Notes: generated from the sequence alone by a model not told the origin. A stretch of DNA of 64,000 nt from Azorinus chamasolen (GCA_963576725.1 OY755240.1:56544633-56608632); one strand, 5' to 3'; shown: positions 31,801 through 36,006, numbered from the stretch's first letter. Made by a program: numbers and translations.

Positions 31801-32924
31801 GATGAATGTTCATGAATATCGATTAACCCATACCCATTTGAAAATTATACGATTATACAAATAATCTTTGACAGAACTTTATAAATAAAACATGGAGATA
31901 TTTTTGGCCCAAGAAGGACCTGTAGAAACATATCCATTAAATACTGTTAGCAAACAAAGCGGACCCAAATCAGACAGCTCCTACAGGAGCTGTCTGATTT
32001 GGGTCTACTCTGTTTGCAAAGGTATCAAAAGGCATCTGTAAGTGGGAATGGTTTGTTTCTTTTATCAAAGATATGAAAAAAGGAATTTATTGCTATGGCC
32101 AAAAATGTTAGATTTGTAATATGACTATATGCAAACAGAGCAGACCCTGATAAGGCAGCTCCAACAGGGGTTGTTGTATCTAGGTCTACCTTATTTCTTA
32201 TCCCTTTCCTCCATAAATATGCCTTTCTGCGCCTCTGTAATAGTCACTTCCTGAAACCATTGTGATAAATAGAGCATTTGCTCCTATAGGAGCAAATGCT
32301 CTATTTATCACAATGGTTTTAAACTACAAAATTCTAAAAAAAAATCCTTTTCTCTAGTAAATGCTCCTTTTGGGTAGATTCGTTCAAAGAGGTTGGGTCT
32401 AAAAATAGCTTATGGAGGAAAGGGTTTAGGTAGTTAAATGGGGAATGATCAAGTAAAGGGTTGAAATACCTTTCACAGATTTTTTTATTCACAATGAAAG
32501 GGGCAGTAATCAGATACAGATTTTATAAAAATGGTTGCTTAATGCAGGATGAAAGTAATGCAGAAAGCTCCTATGGGAGCTTTCTGCATCACTGTCATCC
32601 TACATTAAGCTACCACCTGCTTTTAAAAAGTAGACATACCTCAGTTCGATGATCGCATTGGAGAGGTTTTACTGTATGTTGTGTTTTTTTCATTTTCAGA
32701 AATTTAAGAACTCTTTGAAACCTCAGATCACCCATCCTTCTGAGCAGTATGACGATGAGTTCTCAGACAAAGCAGTGAAACAGAATGGTGAAAATGGATT
32801 CCCGGTGAATGACCAAATAGCTTGTCAGTTGTCTCAGATCAATACTAATGACAAGCTGTATCCTCGCATACAGGAGGAGGAGGACCTTTTACGAAACCAC
32901 AATCATAATTCCGTGCATTTGTAA
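4604..32924 (+). CDS. SLC6-family Na+/Cl- coupled transporter, 11 exons, 5' end outside window
   Basis: Plasma-membrane symporter of the neurotransmitter:sodium symporter family, which moves a small amino-acid-like solute using the Na+ gradient. Exons 4604-4826, 10273-10405, 14290-14424, 20884-20987, 21998-22122, 22630-22742, 23524-23664, 26220-26319, 29272-29372, 30773-30943 and 32700-32924 join in frame with GT-AG sites and give about 523 residues. Family landmarks seen: TM3 with SYYN-like TTYYN, an EL2 with two cysteines ([15 protein letters not shown]) and two N-glycosylation sequons, TM6 ([13 protein letters not shown]), SSYNK, TM8 Na2-site LGIDSQ, and the long run of hydrophobic segments to TM12. 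The usual length is about 600-650 residues, so about 110-130 residues with TM1-TM2 are missing upstream. The sequence mixes GAT-like and glycine-transporter-like features, so the substrate cannot be assigned. Three site residues are unusual (see findings). Introns hold many small transposons. Confidence 0.95.
4943..5134 (+). mobile_element. Family 3b element
   Basis: AGTAAAACCTCTCTAAACTG to GGGGTTTTACTG. Hairpin GCAGAAAGCTCCTCTAGGAG-type. Confidence 0.8.
5170..5544 (+). repeat. Two degenerate family 1b copies
   Basis: Hairpins at about 5206-5265 and 5336-5395; the second keeps its 3' end GTAAAGGATTAA. Confidence 0.65.
5742..5990 (+). mobile_element. Family 1a element
   Basis: TTATCCCTTTCCCTCATATA start (TTAA changed to TTAT), hairpin CAGACGGCTCCTAGAGGAGC-type, tail with TTCAGTAGGTACTGAA, end AAAGGGTTAA. 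The 5545-5741 stretch before it shows nothing that I recognise. Confidence 0.8.
5991..6289. other. Intron sequence without recognised content
   Basis: AT-rich; a short CATGACCCTCTTGTTATG piece near 6030 resembles the end of family 7 elements. No exon signal. Confidence 0.4.
6290..6532 (-). mobile_element. Family 1a element, degenerate
   Basis: TTAGCCCTTTCTCTGTTCTA start, ACTGAATATTCATGAACAAA tail, worn hairpin near 6445-6490. Confidence 0.65.
6637..6816 (+). mobile_element. Family 2 element lacking one hairpin arm
   Basis: TTAACCCTTTTCTCCATAAA to GGGAATGGGTTAA. The sequence jumps from AGAGCATTTGCTCC to the right flank. Confidence 0.7.
6922..7340 (+). mobile_element. Family 1b element with a family 4 hairpin nested in its stem
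   Basis: TTAACCCTTTACTCCATAAT start, end AAAGAGTTAA. The stem is opened after CTCCTAGAGGA by a worn family 4 copy (about 7005-7170, core TAGAATCGTCTCAAAGAGAC). Confidence 0.65.
7337..7568 (-). mobile_element. Family 2 element
   Basis: TTAACCCTTTCCCTCATAGG to GGAAAGGGTTAT, hairpin with apex GCTCCTATAGGAGC. Shares TTAA with the element before. Confidence 0.8.
7569..8370. repeat. Mixed fragments of families 1, 3c and 8
   Basis: Family 1 copy at about 7908-8070; a family 3c right half at 8078-8160 ending GAGAGGTTTTACTG; a family 8 hairpin (AGTTTGGATCC...GGATCCAAACTG) at 8165-8228. No coding signal. Confidence 0.55.
8371..8619 (+). mobile_element. Family 1a element
   Basis: TTAACCCTTTCCCTCATATA to GGGAAAGGGTTAA, full hairpin and TTCAGTAAGTATTGAAATCT tail. 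Confidence 0.85.
8620..9127. other. Intron sequence without recognised content
   Basis: No exon, hairpin or terminal repeat that I can support. A worn family 8-like 3' end (GAGTGCATAAGGTTAA) is near 8970. Confidence 0.4.
9128..9331 (+). mobile_element. Family 3b element
   Basis: CAGTATATCCCCTCTAAACA to GGGGCTTTACTG. Hairpin apex GAGCTCCTCTAGGAGCTC. Confidence 0.8.
9388..9674 (-). mobile_element. Family 1b element with internal 44-bp tandem duplication
   Basis: TTAAACCTTTCCCTGTTGAA start, hairpin at about 9590-9620, end near TTAA 9671. AGCATATGAACACAGGAGGT occurs twice (about 9464 and 9504). Confidence 0.7.
9671..9907 (+). mobile_element. Family 1b element
   Basis: TTAACGCTTTACTTCATAGA start shared with the previous element, hairpin CAGATGGCTGCCGTAGGAGC-type. 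The end is worn (ATAATGGGTT). Confidence 0.65.
10008..10230 (+). mobile_element. Family 1b element next to SLC6 exon b
   Basis: TTAACCCTTTCCTTCATATA to AAAGGGTTAA with hairpin apex GGCTCCTATAGGAGCC. Ends 42 bp before the exon. Confidence 0.85.
10273..10405 (+). CDS. SLC6 exon b: TM4
   Basis: Acceptor ttgtttcag, donor gttata. The first base completes the split Glu codon, then 44 codons follow, including [20 protein letters not shown] and the family motif [13 protein letters not shown] at the TM4-TM5 link. The exon begins 42 bp after the end of a family 1b element. Confidence 0.95.
10426..10681 (-). mobile_element. Family 1b element
   Basis: TTAACCCATTCCTTCATGCA to GTAAAGGGTTAA with apex GGCTCCTATAGGAGCC. 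Begins 20 bp after the donor of exon b. Confidence 0.85.
10712..10958 (-). mobile_element. Family 1b element
   Basis: TTAACCCTTTACTACATGAA to GGAAAGGGTTAA. Shares the last TTAA with the following element. Confidence 0.8.
10955..11167 (+). mobile_element. Family 1d element
   Basis: TTAACCCTTACAGTGTGGGA to GTAGGGTTAA. Hairpin GATGAGAGGGCTCCTAGAGG with a worn complement. Confidence 0.7.
11181..11416 (+). mobile_element. Family 2 element
   Basis: GAACCCTTTCCTCCATAAAT to GAGGGAATGGCTTAA. Confidence 0.75.
11505..11660 (+). mobile_element. Family 8 element
   Basis: TTAACTCTTGGCATGCTAAG start, hairpin CAAACAGTTTGGATCTCAGA and worn complement, end GCAAAGAGTTAG. Confidence 0.55.
11775..11973 (-). 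mobile_element. Family 1a element, hairpin shortened
   Basis: TTAACCCTTTACATGTTCTA to GGAAAGGTTTAA. Only GCAGACCCTGGGTCTACTC remains of the hairpin. Confidence 0.7.
12348..12594. repeat. Family 1a end fragment and adjoining family 1a copy
   Basis: Fragment to GAAAGGGTTAA at 12425, then a copy with hairpin at about 12446-12515 whose tail is cut by the next element. Confidence 0.6.
12595..12824 (-). mobile_element. Family 2 element
   Basis: TTAACCCACTCCCGCATAGG to GGAAAGGGTTAA, hairpin AGCATTTGCTCCTAAGGAGC-type. A family 1 tail follows to about 12914. Confidence 0.8.
13090..13466. repeat. Family 1b fragment followed by a family 1b element
   Basis: Fragment 13099-13215; then 13215-13466 in reverse orientation with hairpin CAGACGGCTCCTATAGGAGT. 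Confidence 0.65.
13589..13727 (+). mobile_element. Family 3c element without the central hairpin
   Basis: CAGTAAAACCTCTCTATAAC to GAGAGGTTTTACTG with TA on both sides. Compare the full copy at 31478-31717. Confidence 0.75.
13868..14071 (+). mobile_element. Family 3b element
   Basis: CAGTAAAACCTCTCTAAACC to GAGAGGTTTTACCG. Hairpin GCAGAAAGCTCC-type apex CTCTAG. Confidence 0.8.
14087..14266 (+). mobile_element. Family 3b element abutting SLC6 exon c
   Basis: CTGTAAAACCCCTCTAAACT to GGGGTTTTATTG. One hairpin arm is partly deleted. Ends 23 bp before the exon. Confidence 0.75.
14290..14424 (+). CDS. SLC6 exon c: TM5 to start of EL3
   Basis: Acceptor gatctcttccag, donor gttagt, 45 whole codons. 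It encodes [20 protein letters not shown] and the family motif GVTLPGA, followed by [20 protein letters not shown] family 3b element ends 23 bp before the exon. Confidence 0.95.
14669..15045 (+). mobile_element. Family 2 element with another family 2 element (14757-14986) in its apex
   Basis: The outer copy runs to AGAGCATTTGCTCT; a complete inner copy follows, then the outer copy resumes at TAGGAGCAACTGCTCT. Both inner flanks read TTAT instead of TTAA. Confidence 0.75.
15119..15292 (+). mobile_element. Family 4 element
   Basis: AGCTACAGATAAAGGTGCAT lead, core ATTTCTCCACCAAACCC to GGGTTTGGTGGAGAAAT (about 15164-15245), with one stem shortened. Confidence 0.75.
15293..16106. repeat. Family 1b and 1d fragments, family 8 hairpin, unplaced tail
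   Basis: Family 1b tail fragments 15293-15415; a 1d hairpin (GATCAGGGGGCTCC...GGAGCCCCCTGATC) at about 15554-15590; family 8 at 15655-15715. 15780-16106 shows no signal. Confidence 0.5.
16107..16335 (-). mobile_element. Family 2 element
   Basis: TTAAACCATTACCTCATAGG to GGGAATGGGTTAA, apex GCTCCTATAGGAGC. Confidence 0.8.
16380..16765 (+). repeat. Degenerate family 7 element
   Basis: GGTCAAGGTCACTGATACAG block and end CATGGCCCCCTTGTTT resemble mollusc-type repeats. Confidence 0.4.
16763..17187. repeat. Family 1b copy and family 1d copy
   Basis: 1b at about 16763-16915 with worn hairpin; 1d hairpin CAAAGGGCTCCCTTCAGGAG at about 17098-17130, ending AAAGGGTTAA at 17187. Confidence 0.6.
17322..17816 (+). 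repeat. Family 1b element (17322-17570) and family 1a element (17597-17816)
   Basis: First: TTAACCATTTCTCCTCATAT, hairpin CAGATGGCTCCTGTAGGAAC, worn end GATAGAGTTA. Second: TTAACCCTTTGCTTCTTATA to GAAAGGGTTAA with the hairpin largely deleted. Confidence 0.7.
17850..18070 (+). mobile_element. Family 2 element
   Basis: TTAACCCATTCCCTCATATT to GTAATGGGTTAA. Confidence 0.8.
18071..18763. repeat. Degenerate family 7 sequence and a C-rich tract
   Basis: C-rich tract at 18363-18392, then CTGTCTGTCAACTGTCTGTC with ACTTTAACCTTTGCCATAAC, typical of family 7. The rest is unplaced. Confidence 0.4.
18764..18992 (+). mobile_element. Family 2 element
   Basis: TTAACCCATTCCCGCATATA to CGGGAATGGGTTAA, long perfect hairpin with apex GCTCCCATGGAGC. 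Confidence 0.85.
18989..19330. repeat. Family 1 elements chained to the preceding family 2
   Basis: 18989-19232 (reverse, TTAATCCTTTCCATAATGAA to GAAAGGGTTAA), then a truncated copy from 19229. Confidence 0.65.
19590..20420 (-). mobile_element. Family 1b element split by a 671-bp DNA transposon
   Basis: TTAACCCTTCCCTGTTCAAT start; the sequence leaves the family at AAGAAAGTTTAT (19693) and re-enters at TTATGCTTTGACAAAAACTG (20365). Its 3' end is lost. Confidence 0.65.
19694..20364. mobile_element. 671-bp element with about 27-bp terminal inverted repeats
   Basis: Ends CGTCGCTGTGCTGACAAAAC and complement, alike over about 27 bp with one mismatch; TTAT occurs at both flanks. No coding capacity. 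Internal repeats of ATACGAGGTTT. Single copy in the window. Confidence 0.75.
20621..20849 (+). mobile_element. Family 2 element abutting SLC6 exon d
   Basis: TTAACACATTATCCCCTAGT to GAGAGAATGAGTTAA, apex GCTCCTATAGGAGC. Ends 34 bp before the exon. Confidence 0.75.
20884..20987 (+). CDS. SLC6 exon d: TM6 substrate and ion site
   Basis: Acceptor ctactttgacag, donor gtaagt; 34 codons plus two bases. It encodes [20 protein letters not shown] and [15 protein letters not shown]. Gln and Ser of the chloride site are present (Q332 and S336 in human SERT numbering). The residue matching the gating Phe (SERT F335) is Asn. A family 2 element ends 34 bp upstream. Confidence 0.95.
21206..21536 (+). repeat. 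Family 7 element (ATGCCCC type)
   Basis: ATGCCCCATGGGGGCATATTG start with a short end hairpin, CTGTCTGTCTGTCTGACTG, a tandem block TGACTCATTAAGGTCAAGGT, end TTCACAAACTCATCTTGTTT. Confidence 0.65.
21569..21907 (+). mobile_element. Family 1d element with nested family 4 (about 21645-21770)
   Basis: TTAACCCTTTGAATGCTAAA to AGAGGGTTAA; inside, TTTATTTCTCCACCAATCCC and GGGTTTGGTGGAGAAATGAC with one stem arm reduced. Confidence 0.65.
21998..22122 (+). CDS. SLC6 exon e: TM7
   Basis: Acceptor cttcttttacag, donor gtatat. One base completes Lys, then 41 codons plus one base. It encodes [20 protein letters not shown] and [21 protein letters not shown]. An ungapped alignment with SERT from TM6 puts Asp at N368 (Na1 ligand) and Cys at S372 (chloride ligand). 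Confidence 0.95.
22185..22512. repeat. Worn family 1 fragment and half of a family 6 element
   Basis: Family 6 right half at about 22444-22512 (TCTGACCAATCAAAAACTTG to TTATAAGCATGGA). Confidence 0.5.
22630..22742 (+). CDS. SLC6 exon f: EL4 and first part of TM8
   Basis: Acceptor ttgtattgcag, donor gtacaa; 2 + 111 bases. It encodes [20 protein letters not shown] (the family's GPGLAF.YPEA motif) and [18 protein letters not shown], with the Asp-Ser of the Na2 site retained. Confidence 0.95.
22761..23035 (+). repeat. Degenerate family 1d copy
   Basis: AACCCTTTGAATGCTTAGTT start and AAACAGTGCAGACC remnant; the rest is unplaced. Confidence 0.4.
23042..23219. mobile_element. Family 6 hairpin element
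   Basis: TATCCATGCTTATAAAACTT to AAGTTTTATAAGCATGGACCC, centre TTTGAGCCTCTGGCTCAAAT. One arm carries an extra tandem copy of CTCAAATCTGACCAATCAAA. Confidence 0.75.
23325..23399. mobile_element. Family 5, 75-bp hairpin, stand-alone copy
   Basis: CAAGGGCTTGGTGCAAAACT to the complementary end, with ATAT on each side (23321-23324 and 23400-23403). Confidence 0.85.
23524..23664 (+). CDS. SLC6 exon g: end of TM8 and TM9
   Basis: Acceptor ctgtttcattacag, donor gtgaga; 47 codons. It encodes [20 protein letters not shown] followed by [20 protein letters not shown] and VTQ. SVEV replaces the GLEG-type sequence of many paralogues. Confidence 0.94.
23690..24033. repeat. Family 1b end fragments around unplaced sequence
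   Basis: AATGAATATTCATG pieces near 23690 and 24000. The 141-codon reverse open frame over 23518-23943 overlaps SLC6 exon g and has no family resemblance. Confidence 0.4.
24195..25460 (+). mobile_element. Family 7 element (ATGTCTCC type) with about 150-bp tandem units
   Basis: ATGTCTCCCCCCATATTTAT start with end hairpin, TCTG/TCCG run at 24247-24296, then about five units beginning TTTTGTCCGGACGATAAC (24575, 24726, 24883, 25037, 25184), end GACATCCGTTTTTGTGAC. CTCTAGTT occurs at both flanks (8 bp). Confidence 0.7.
24306..24542. mobile_element. 237-bp inverted-repeat element with telomere-like core
   Basis: Ends GGGTAGTTGTGTGACTTTTT and complement, plus a second matching block CACAAGTAAAA. 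The core holds 24-bp repeats of ATTAACCTGGCCATTTCTTG and AGGGTTAGGGTAAGGGTTAG (24423-24442). Nested in the family 7 element. Confidence 0.7.
25538..25781 (-). repeat. Family 1b copy with extra hairpin fragment
   Basis: Hairpin CAGACAGCTCCTGATGGAGC at about 25698-25720, end GTAAAGGGTTAA. Confidence 0.65.
25917..26144 (-). mobile_element. Family 1b element
   Basis: TTAACCCTTTATCTGATGAA to GTAAAGGATTAA. Ends 75 bp before SLC6 exon h. Confidence 0.75.
26220..26319 (+). CDS. SLC6 exon h: TM10
   Basis: Acceptor ttttttttcaatttcag, donor gtacgc; 33 codons plus one base. It encodes [20 protein letters not shown] and [14 protein letters not shown], the standard TM10 block (GGIY.F.L.DYY...FFE...WFYG). 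A family 1b element begins about 17 bp after the donor. Confidence 0.95.
26337..26573 (+). mobile_element. Family 1b element just after SLC6 exon h
   Basis: TTATCCCTTTACTCCATAGA to GTAAAGGGTTTTA, with a worn hairpin. Confidence 0.7.
26656..26849 (+). mobile_element. Family 3b element, one hairpin arm reduced
   Basis: CAGTAAAACCTCTCTAAACT to GGGGTTTTACTG with TA flanks. Confidence 0.8.
26956..27246 (+). repeat. Truncated family 1a then complete family 1b (27031-27246)
   Basis: First from TTAACCCTTTCCCTCATATA to about 27031; second TTAACCCTTTCCTCCATAAA to GGAAAGGATTAA. Confidence 0.7.
27456..27640 (+). mobile_element. Family 3a element, degenerate
   Basis: CAGTAAAAAACCCTCTTAAT start, hairpin GCAGAAAGTTCCAGCTGGAG, 3' end GTGATCACATTA runs into the next element. 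Confidence 0.65.
27638..28899 (-). mobile_element. Family 2 element split by a 1046-bp element
   Basis: TTAACCCATTCCCTCATA, then the insert, then TAGGCTATTTTTAGATCC and the remaining family 2 with apex GCTCCTATAGGAGC. Confidence 0.8.
27656..28701. mobile_element. 1046-bp TA-inserted element, CTGTAAAACAGGTT ends
   Basis: CTGTAAAACAGGTTTTATT and AATATAACCTGTTTTACAG ends, TA duplicated (27654-27655, 28702-28703). Near each end are repeats of CGCGAAT. No ORF above 60 codons was seen, so it is non-autonomous. Confidence 0.8.
28928..29114 (+). mobile_element. Family 4 element
   Basis: AGCTACAGATAAAGGTGCAT lead; hairpin core 28970-29066 between TTTCTCCACCAAACCC and its complement. Confidence 0.8.
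29272..29372 (+). CDS. SLC6 exon i: TM10-TM11 link and TM11
   Basis: Acceptor actttacttgtcag, donor gtaagt; 2 + 99 bases. It encodes [20 protein letters not shown] and [14 protein letters not shown]. Confidence 0.95.
29440..29653 (-). mobile_element. Family 1b element
   Basis: TTAACTCTTTATACCATGAA to GTAAAGGGTTAA. Hairpin CAGACGGCTCCTACAGGAGT. Confidence 0.8.
29654..30242. repeat. Family 3 fragment, family 1 fragments and a deleted family 2 (29866-30059)
   Basis: The family 2 copy TTAACCCTTTTCACCATAAA to GGGAATGGGATAA lacks most of its hairpin. A reverse family 1a fragment follows to about 30240. Confidence 0.6.
30243..30472 (+). mobile_element. Family 2 element
   Basis: TTAACCCTTTCCTCCATAAA to GGGAGCGGATTAA. 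Confidence 0.8.
30566..30751 (+). mobile_element. Family 4 element abutting SLC6 exon j
   Basis: Hairpin core 30609-30706, 49-bp arms nearly perfect around CGTCTCTTTGAGACG. The 3' flank ATCTTATCTGGACCTCTG ends about 22 bp before the exon. Confidence 0.85.
30773..30943 (+). CDS. SLC6 exon j: end of TM11 and TM12
   Basis: Acceptor ttgcatttcacag, donor gtaggt; 57 codons. It encodes [20 protein letters not shown], then [20 protein letters not shown] and [17 protein letters not shown]. The motif YP.W....GW matches the family. A family 4 hairpin element ends about 22 bp before the exon, so the branch-point region must lie at or inside its edge. Confidence 0.95.
30967..31360 (+). repeat. Family 7 element, degenerate
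   Basis: TATGCCCCCATTGACGATAG start, TGTCGTCCGTGTGTCACAC, AAGGTCAAGGTCAAATGACT. Confidence 0.5.
31478..31717 (+). mobile_element. Family 3c element
   Basis: CAGTAAAACCTCTCTATAAC to GAGAGGTTTTACTG, TA flanks, hairpin ACAGAACGCTCCTATAGGAG. The right arm is partly duplicated in tandem. A family 8 fragment precedes it (31407-31440). Confidence 0.8.
31823..32197 (-). repeat. Family 1 element and fragment
   Basis: TTAACCCATACCCATTTGAA with hairpin CAGACAGCTCCTACAGGAGC, worn end near 32052; a second worn hairpin at about 32130-32185. Confidence 0.6.
32198..32429 (+). mobile_element. Family 2 element
   Basis: TTATCCCTTTCCTCCATAAA to GGAGGAAAGGGTTTA, apex GCTCCTATAGGAGC. Confidence 0.8.
32495..32674 (+). 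mobile_element. Family 3a element abutting the last SLC6 exon
   Basis: 5' end lost; hairpin GCAGAAAGCTCCTATGGGAG, 3' end GAGAGGTTTTACTG 25 bp before the exon. Confidence 0.75.
32700..32924 (+). CDS. SLC6 last exon: cytosolic C-terminus and stop
   Basis: Acceptor ttttttcattttcag; 74 codons and TAA. It encodes the cytosolic tail [20 protein letters not shown] onward, acidic near the end (QEEEDLL), with a His-Asn stretch and final residues SVHL. A family 3a element ends 25 bp before the exon. A 31-bp tandem duplication straddles the stop codon. Confidence 0.93.
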   Translation, partial: KFKNSLKPQITHPSEQYDDEFSDKAVKQNGENGFPVNDQIACQLSQINTNDKLYPRIQEEEDLLRNHNHNSVHL

Positions 32925-33057
32925 TAACCACAATCATAATTCTGTGCATTTGTAATAGATATATTATGTGTGTAATGGATGAATTTGTGATAACATCTGC
33001 CGACTTTAGGATGAGACACTGGGTTACTTAGTGTCTCATAAGGATCAATAATGAGTT
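32925..33057 (+). other. Start of the SLC6 3' UTR
   Basis: Sequence after TAA begins with the second unit of a 31-bp tandem repeat (32895-32925 and 32926-32956). No poly(A) signal is clear before the family 4 hairpin that follows, so the transcript may run through the hairpin. Confidence 0.5.
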
Positions 33058-33252
33058 CAGAGGTCCAGATAAGATGTGTTAATTAAAACATTCCCAAAAA
33101 TAACTTCTTTATTTCTCCACCAAAGCCTATGCTGTGACCACTCTTTAGAATCATCTTAAAAAGACGATTCTAAAAAGTGGTCACAACATAGGGTTTGGTG
33201 GACAAATGACGATTTTAGTATTTGAGTACACACCTTTATCTCCAGCTTTACT
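33058..33252 (-). mobile_element. Family 4 element in the SLC6 3' flank
   Basis: Hairpin core 33111-33208; lead and tail reversed relative to the copies at 28928 and 30566. Confidence 0.8.
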
Positions 33253-33355
33253 GAGTTTCCAAAAGGTATGGAAATAAGTCTACTTTAGAAATTTGAGATG
33301 ACAAATTTTGCTAACAATAATTTTTATAAGCAACATATACAATAGGTGCTAGCCG

Positions 33356-33495
33356 TTAACCTTTTACTTGATAAAAATGCATTTTCATGAATTTGCAAAC
33401 AGAGCAGACCCAGATCTGACAGCTTCTGTATGAGCTGTCTGATCAAGTCTGCTTGTTTACTTATATAATTCTACAGTTTTTGCCATGGTGGATAT
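33356..33495 (+). repeat. Family 1b copy, 3' part lost
   Basis: TTAACCTTTTACTTGATAAA, hairpin CTGACAGCTTCTGTATGAGC. Confidence 0.6.
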
Positions 33496-33504
33496 TCTGT
33501 TGTT

Positions 33505-34195
33505 GAGCCCCCACAAGGATTGAGGCATTTAGCCTTGCGCTTGTCCGTCCATTGGTTCGTACTTATGTATGCACTGCAAGTTTTGTGTATGCAACTCTTC
33601 ATACACCGAAGGGAGGATTTACTTTAAACTTTTACAGATGAGCAATGTTCTTAAAGAATGGAATTTGTGCTCTGACCATTTTTACCAGAGTTATGGAACT
33701 TTTTCTTCTTCAGTATATAACATACAGTGAACAAATCTTGTATATCTAACTCCTTATACACCAATGGAGGATTTACTTCAAACTCTCCCAGATTAACCAA
33801 TTACCTCAAAGGCTATTTTTAGATCCAACCTCTTTGAATAAATCTACCGAAAAGGAGCATTAACTAGAGAAAAGATTTTTTTTTAGAATTTTGTCGTTTG
33901 AAACCATTGTGATAAATAGAGCTATTGCTCCTATAAGAGTAAATGCTCTATTTATCACAATGGTTTCAACAGGTGACTATTGCAGAGGAGTCAAAAGGCG
34001 TCAATATGAGGGAATGGGTTAACACCATTTGTATGAAGATGTATATTAAGAAGAGAATTTTTGTTCTAACAATTTTTACTAGAGTTATAAGACTTTGAAA
34101 TGTTCTCCACAGTATAACATACAGTGAAAAGGGCCTTTGGTTTAGAGACAGTACTACCAGGGGCATCTGTGTCCTATGGACATACATATCTAGTT
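33505..34195 (+). repeat. Family 7 element split by a family 2 element (33793-34022)
   Basis: GAGCCCCCACAAGGATTGAG start, repeated GGAGGATTTACTTYAAACT, end GGACATACATATCTAGTT. The family 2 copy is flanked by TTAA on both sides. Confidence 0.65.
33793..34022 (-). mobile_element. Family 2 element
   Basis: TTAACCAATTACCTCAAAGG to GGGAATGGGTTAA. Confidence 0.8.
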
Positions 34196-34359
34196 CACAT
34201 TGCCATTACAAAAAATCAGCTTTTATATAAATATCCATAAATTATTGCATTGACATGGGATTGGGGATAATATATAGGTCATGGCTTGTTCTGTAGTACA
34301 TATTTTGTATGGTTACACTACTATCACCTTTTTTTTTATTTCCCTAAACATCTTAATGT

Positions 34360-34569
34360 AAGCGTTTGAATGCGGGATACACATGCTCTGCCATTTGCAA
34401 ACAGTGAAGACCTAGATCTGAGGGCACAATGAGGAGCCGTCTGATCAGGGTCTGCACTGTTTGTCATTCAATATCCTCTGGCAAGTGTAAACCTTTTGTA
34501 CTGAATGGACTCTATAGTTAAACACTGATGGGCTATTCCACTCTGAAAATTAAGTGTTGATAGGGTTAA
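34360..34569 (+). repeat. Family 1d copy
   Basis: Hairpin at about 34396-34462, end TAGGGTTAA shared with the next element. Confidence 0.6.
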
Positions 34570-34794
34570 TCTATTACCTCATAGGCTATTTTTAGGTCCA
34601 ACCACTTTGAATAAATCTTCCGAAAAGGCGCATTAACTAGAGAAAAGGAAACTTTTAGAATTTTGTAGTTTGAAACCATTGTGATAAATAGAGCATTTGC
34701 TCCTATAGGAGCAAATGCTCTATTTATCACAATTGTTTCGACAGGTGATTTTTACAGAGGCGTAGAAAGGCGTAATTATGTAGGAAAGGGTTAA
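34566..34794 (-). mobile_element. Family 2 element
   Basis: TTAATCTATTACCTCATAGG to GGAAAGGGTTAA, apex GCTCCTATAGGAGC. Confidence 0.8.
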
Positions 34795-34853
34795 TCACGG
34801 AATTCCTTCACACCATGGTCCCTGGAAAACAACTCATACGGTTAGCTACAATG

Positions 34854-35372
34854 GTCAAATACTCCAAAAATATGCCTGTTCTACACCTTTGCAAACAGAG
34901 TAGACCCAGGTCGGACGGCTCCTATAGGAGCCGTCTGATCAGGGTCTGCTCTTTTTTATTATGAACAATTTCTATTGTGGCCAAAACATCTTGTGTCCAT
35001 GTGTCCTTATAAAAGATAATCTAATTAATATGCAGTTATTATTTCTTACATGAATATTTATGGAGTTAATCAGTTATAGTAGTGAGTCTGGTGACATAGT
35101 TTAGGTAGACTTTCCAGTTCTGTTTACCCTTGCCCTTAAAGGGGCCTTTACAAGCAGAATACACCCAGATCAGACGACTCCTGTAAAGAGCCGTCTGATC
35201 AGGGTCTACTTTATTTATTTATGGAATTATATACATGTAGATCTGATATTATAAAGTTTATGCTATTGCCAAATCTTTCTGTTTTCATATGCAATTATAA
35301 AAAATTACCTGTAGTATATTCATGGTGTCATTATTTCTTTAATACATGAATATTCATGAGGTAAAGGGTTAA
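34854..35372 (+). repeat. Two family 1b copies
   Basis: First with hairpin CGGACGGCTCCTATAGGAGC (about 34910-34945); second with a worn head at 35125 and end GTAAAGGGTTAA at 35372. Confidence 0.7.
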
Positions 35373-35718
35373 TTAATCAAATTAGTTTTTTGCATATCAT
35401 AATGTTATATATACATAATATACATGTATCTAGATTCATACATTGTTCAATTTAAAGCATATACGAATTTTGAACCAAAAAAAAATTGTTTTCTGTTTGT
35501 TTGTGTTAACATCTGTTTCTGCTTACTATGGGCTAATTGGACGCACCAGAGAGAGGGGAGCGGATACAGAGAAACCGGGGTGTGGTGCCCTAATCTCATT
35601 ATCGACAGTTTCTGTGGTCCTTTTAGATGCCCAGTGTAAAGCACAGATGTTGATCATTAAATTATAGATTACATTTTGTCAGGGTGACAATATATAGAAA
35701 GATAGATAGTTTTTTATT

Positions 35719-36006
35719 AGCTCGTCTGTTTTGAAGAAAAGTCGAGCTATTGTGATATCTGGGTCGTAGTCGTTGTCGTTGTTGTTGTGCAAAAACGTTA
35801 ATGTAGCTCATTACTCGAAAAGTATAAGAGGTATCAACATGAAACTTCATAGGTTAGTAGATCTCATTGAGGGGAAGGCCCCTACATAACTCTTGATTTC
35901 AAAAGTTTGGAGTTATGGCCCTTTATTTTTTTCATTTTTTTAAAAATTTATCTGGACAAGCACCAAATCAGACAAAGAGTTGGCGCTACATGCGGCTCTT
36001 GTTCGT
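35719..36006 (+). repeat. Family 7 element (AGCTCGTC type)
   Basis: AGCTCGTCTGTTTTGAAGAA start, GTCGTTGTCGTTGTTGTTGT, TTTGGAGTTATGGCCCTTTA, end GGCGCTACATGCGGCTCTTG. 35373-35718 before it shows no support for a gene. Confidence 0.6.

Noticed and set aside
35424..35667. Overlapping frames encoding a short hydrophobic then basic peptide, near 35510-35640
   Set aside because: Possible donor/acceptor-like sequences exist, but there is no family match and no consistent exon chain.
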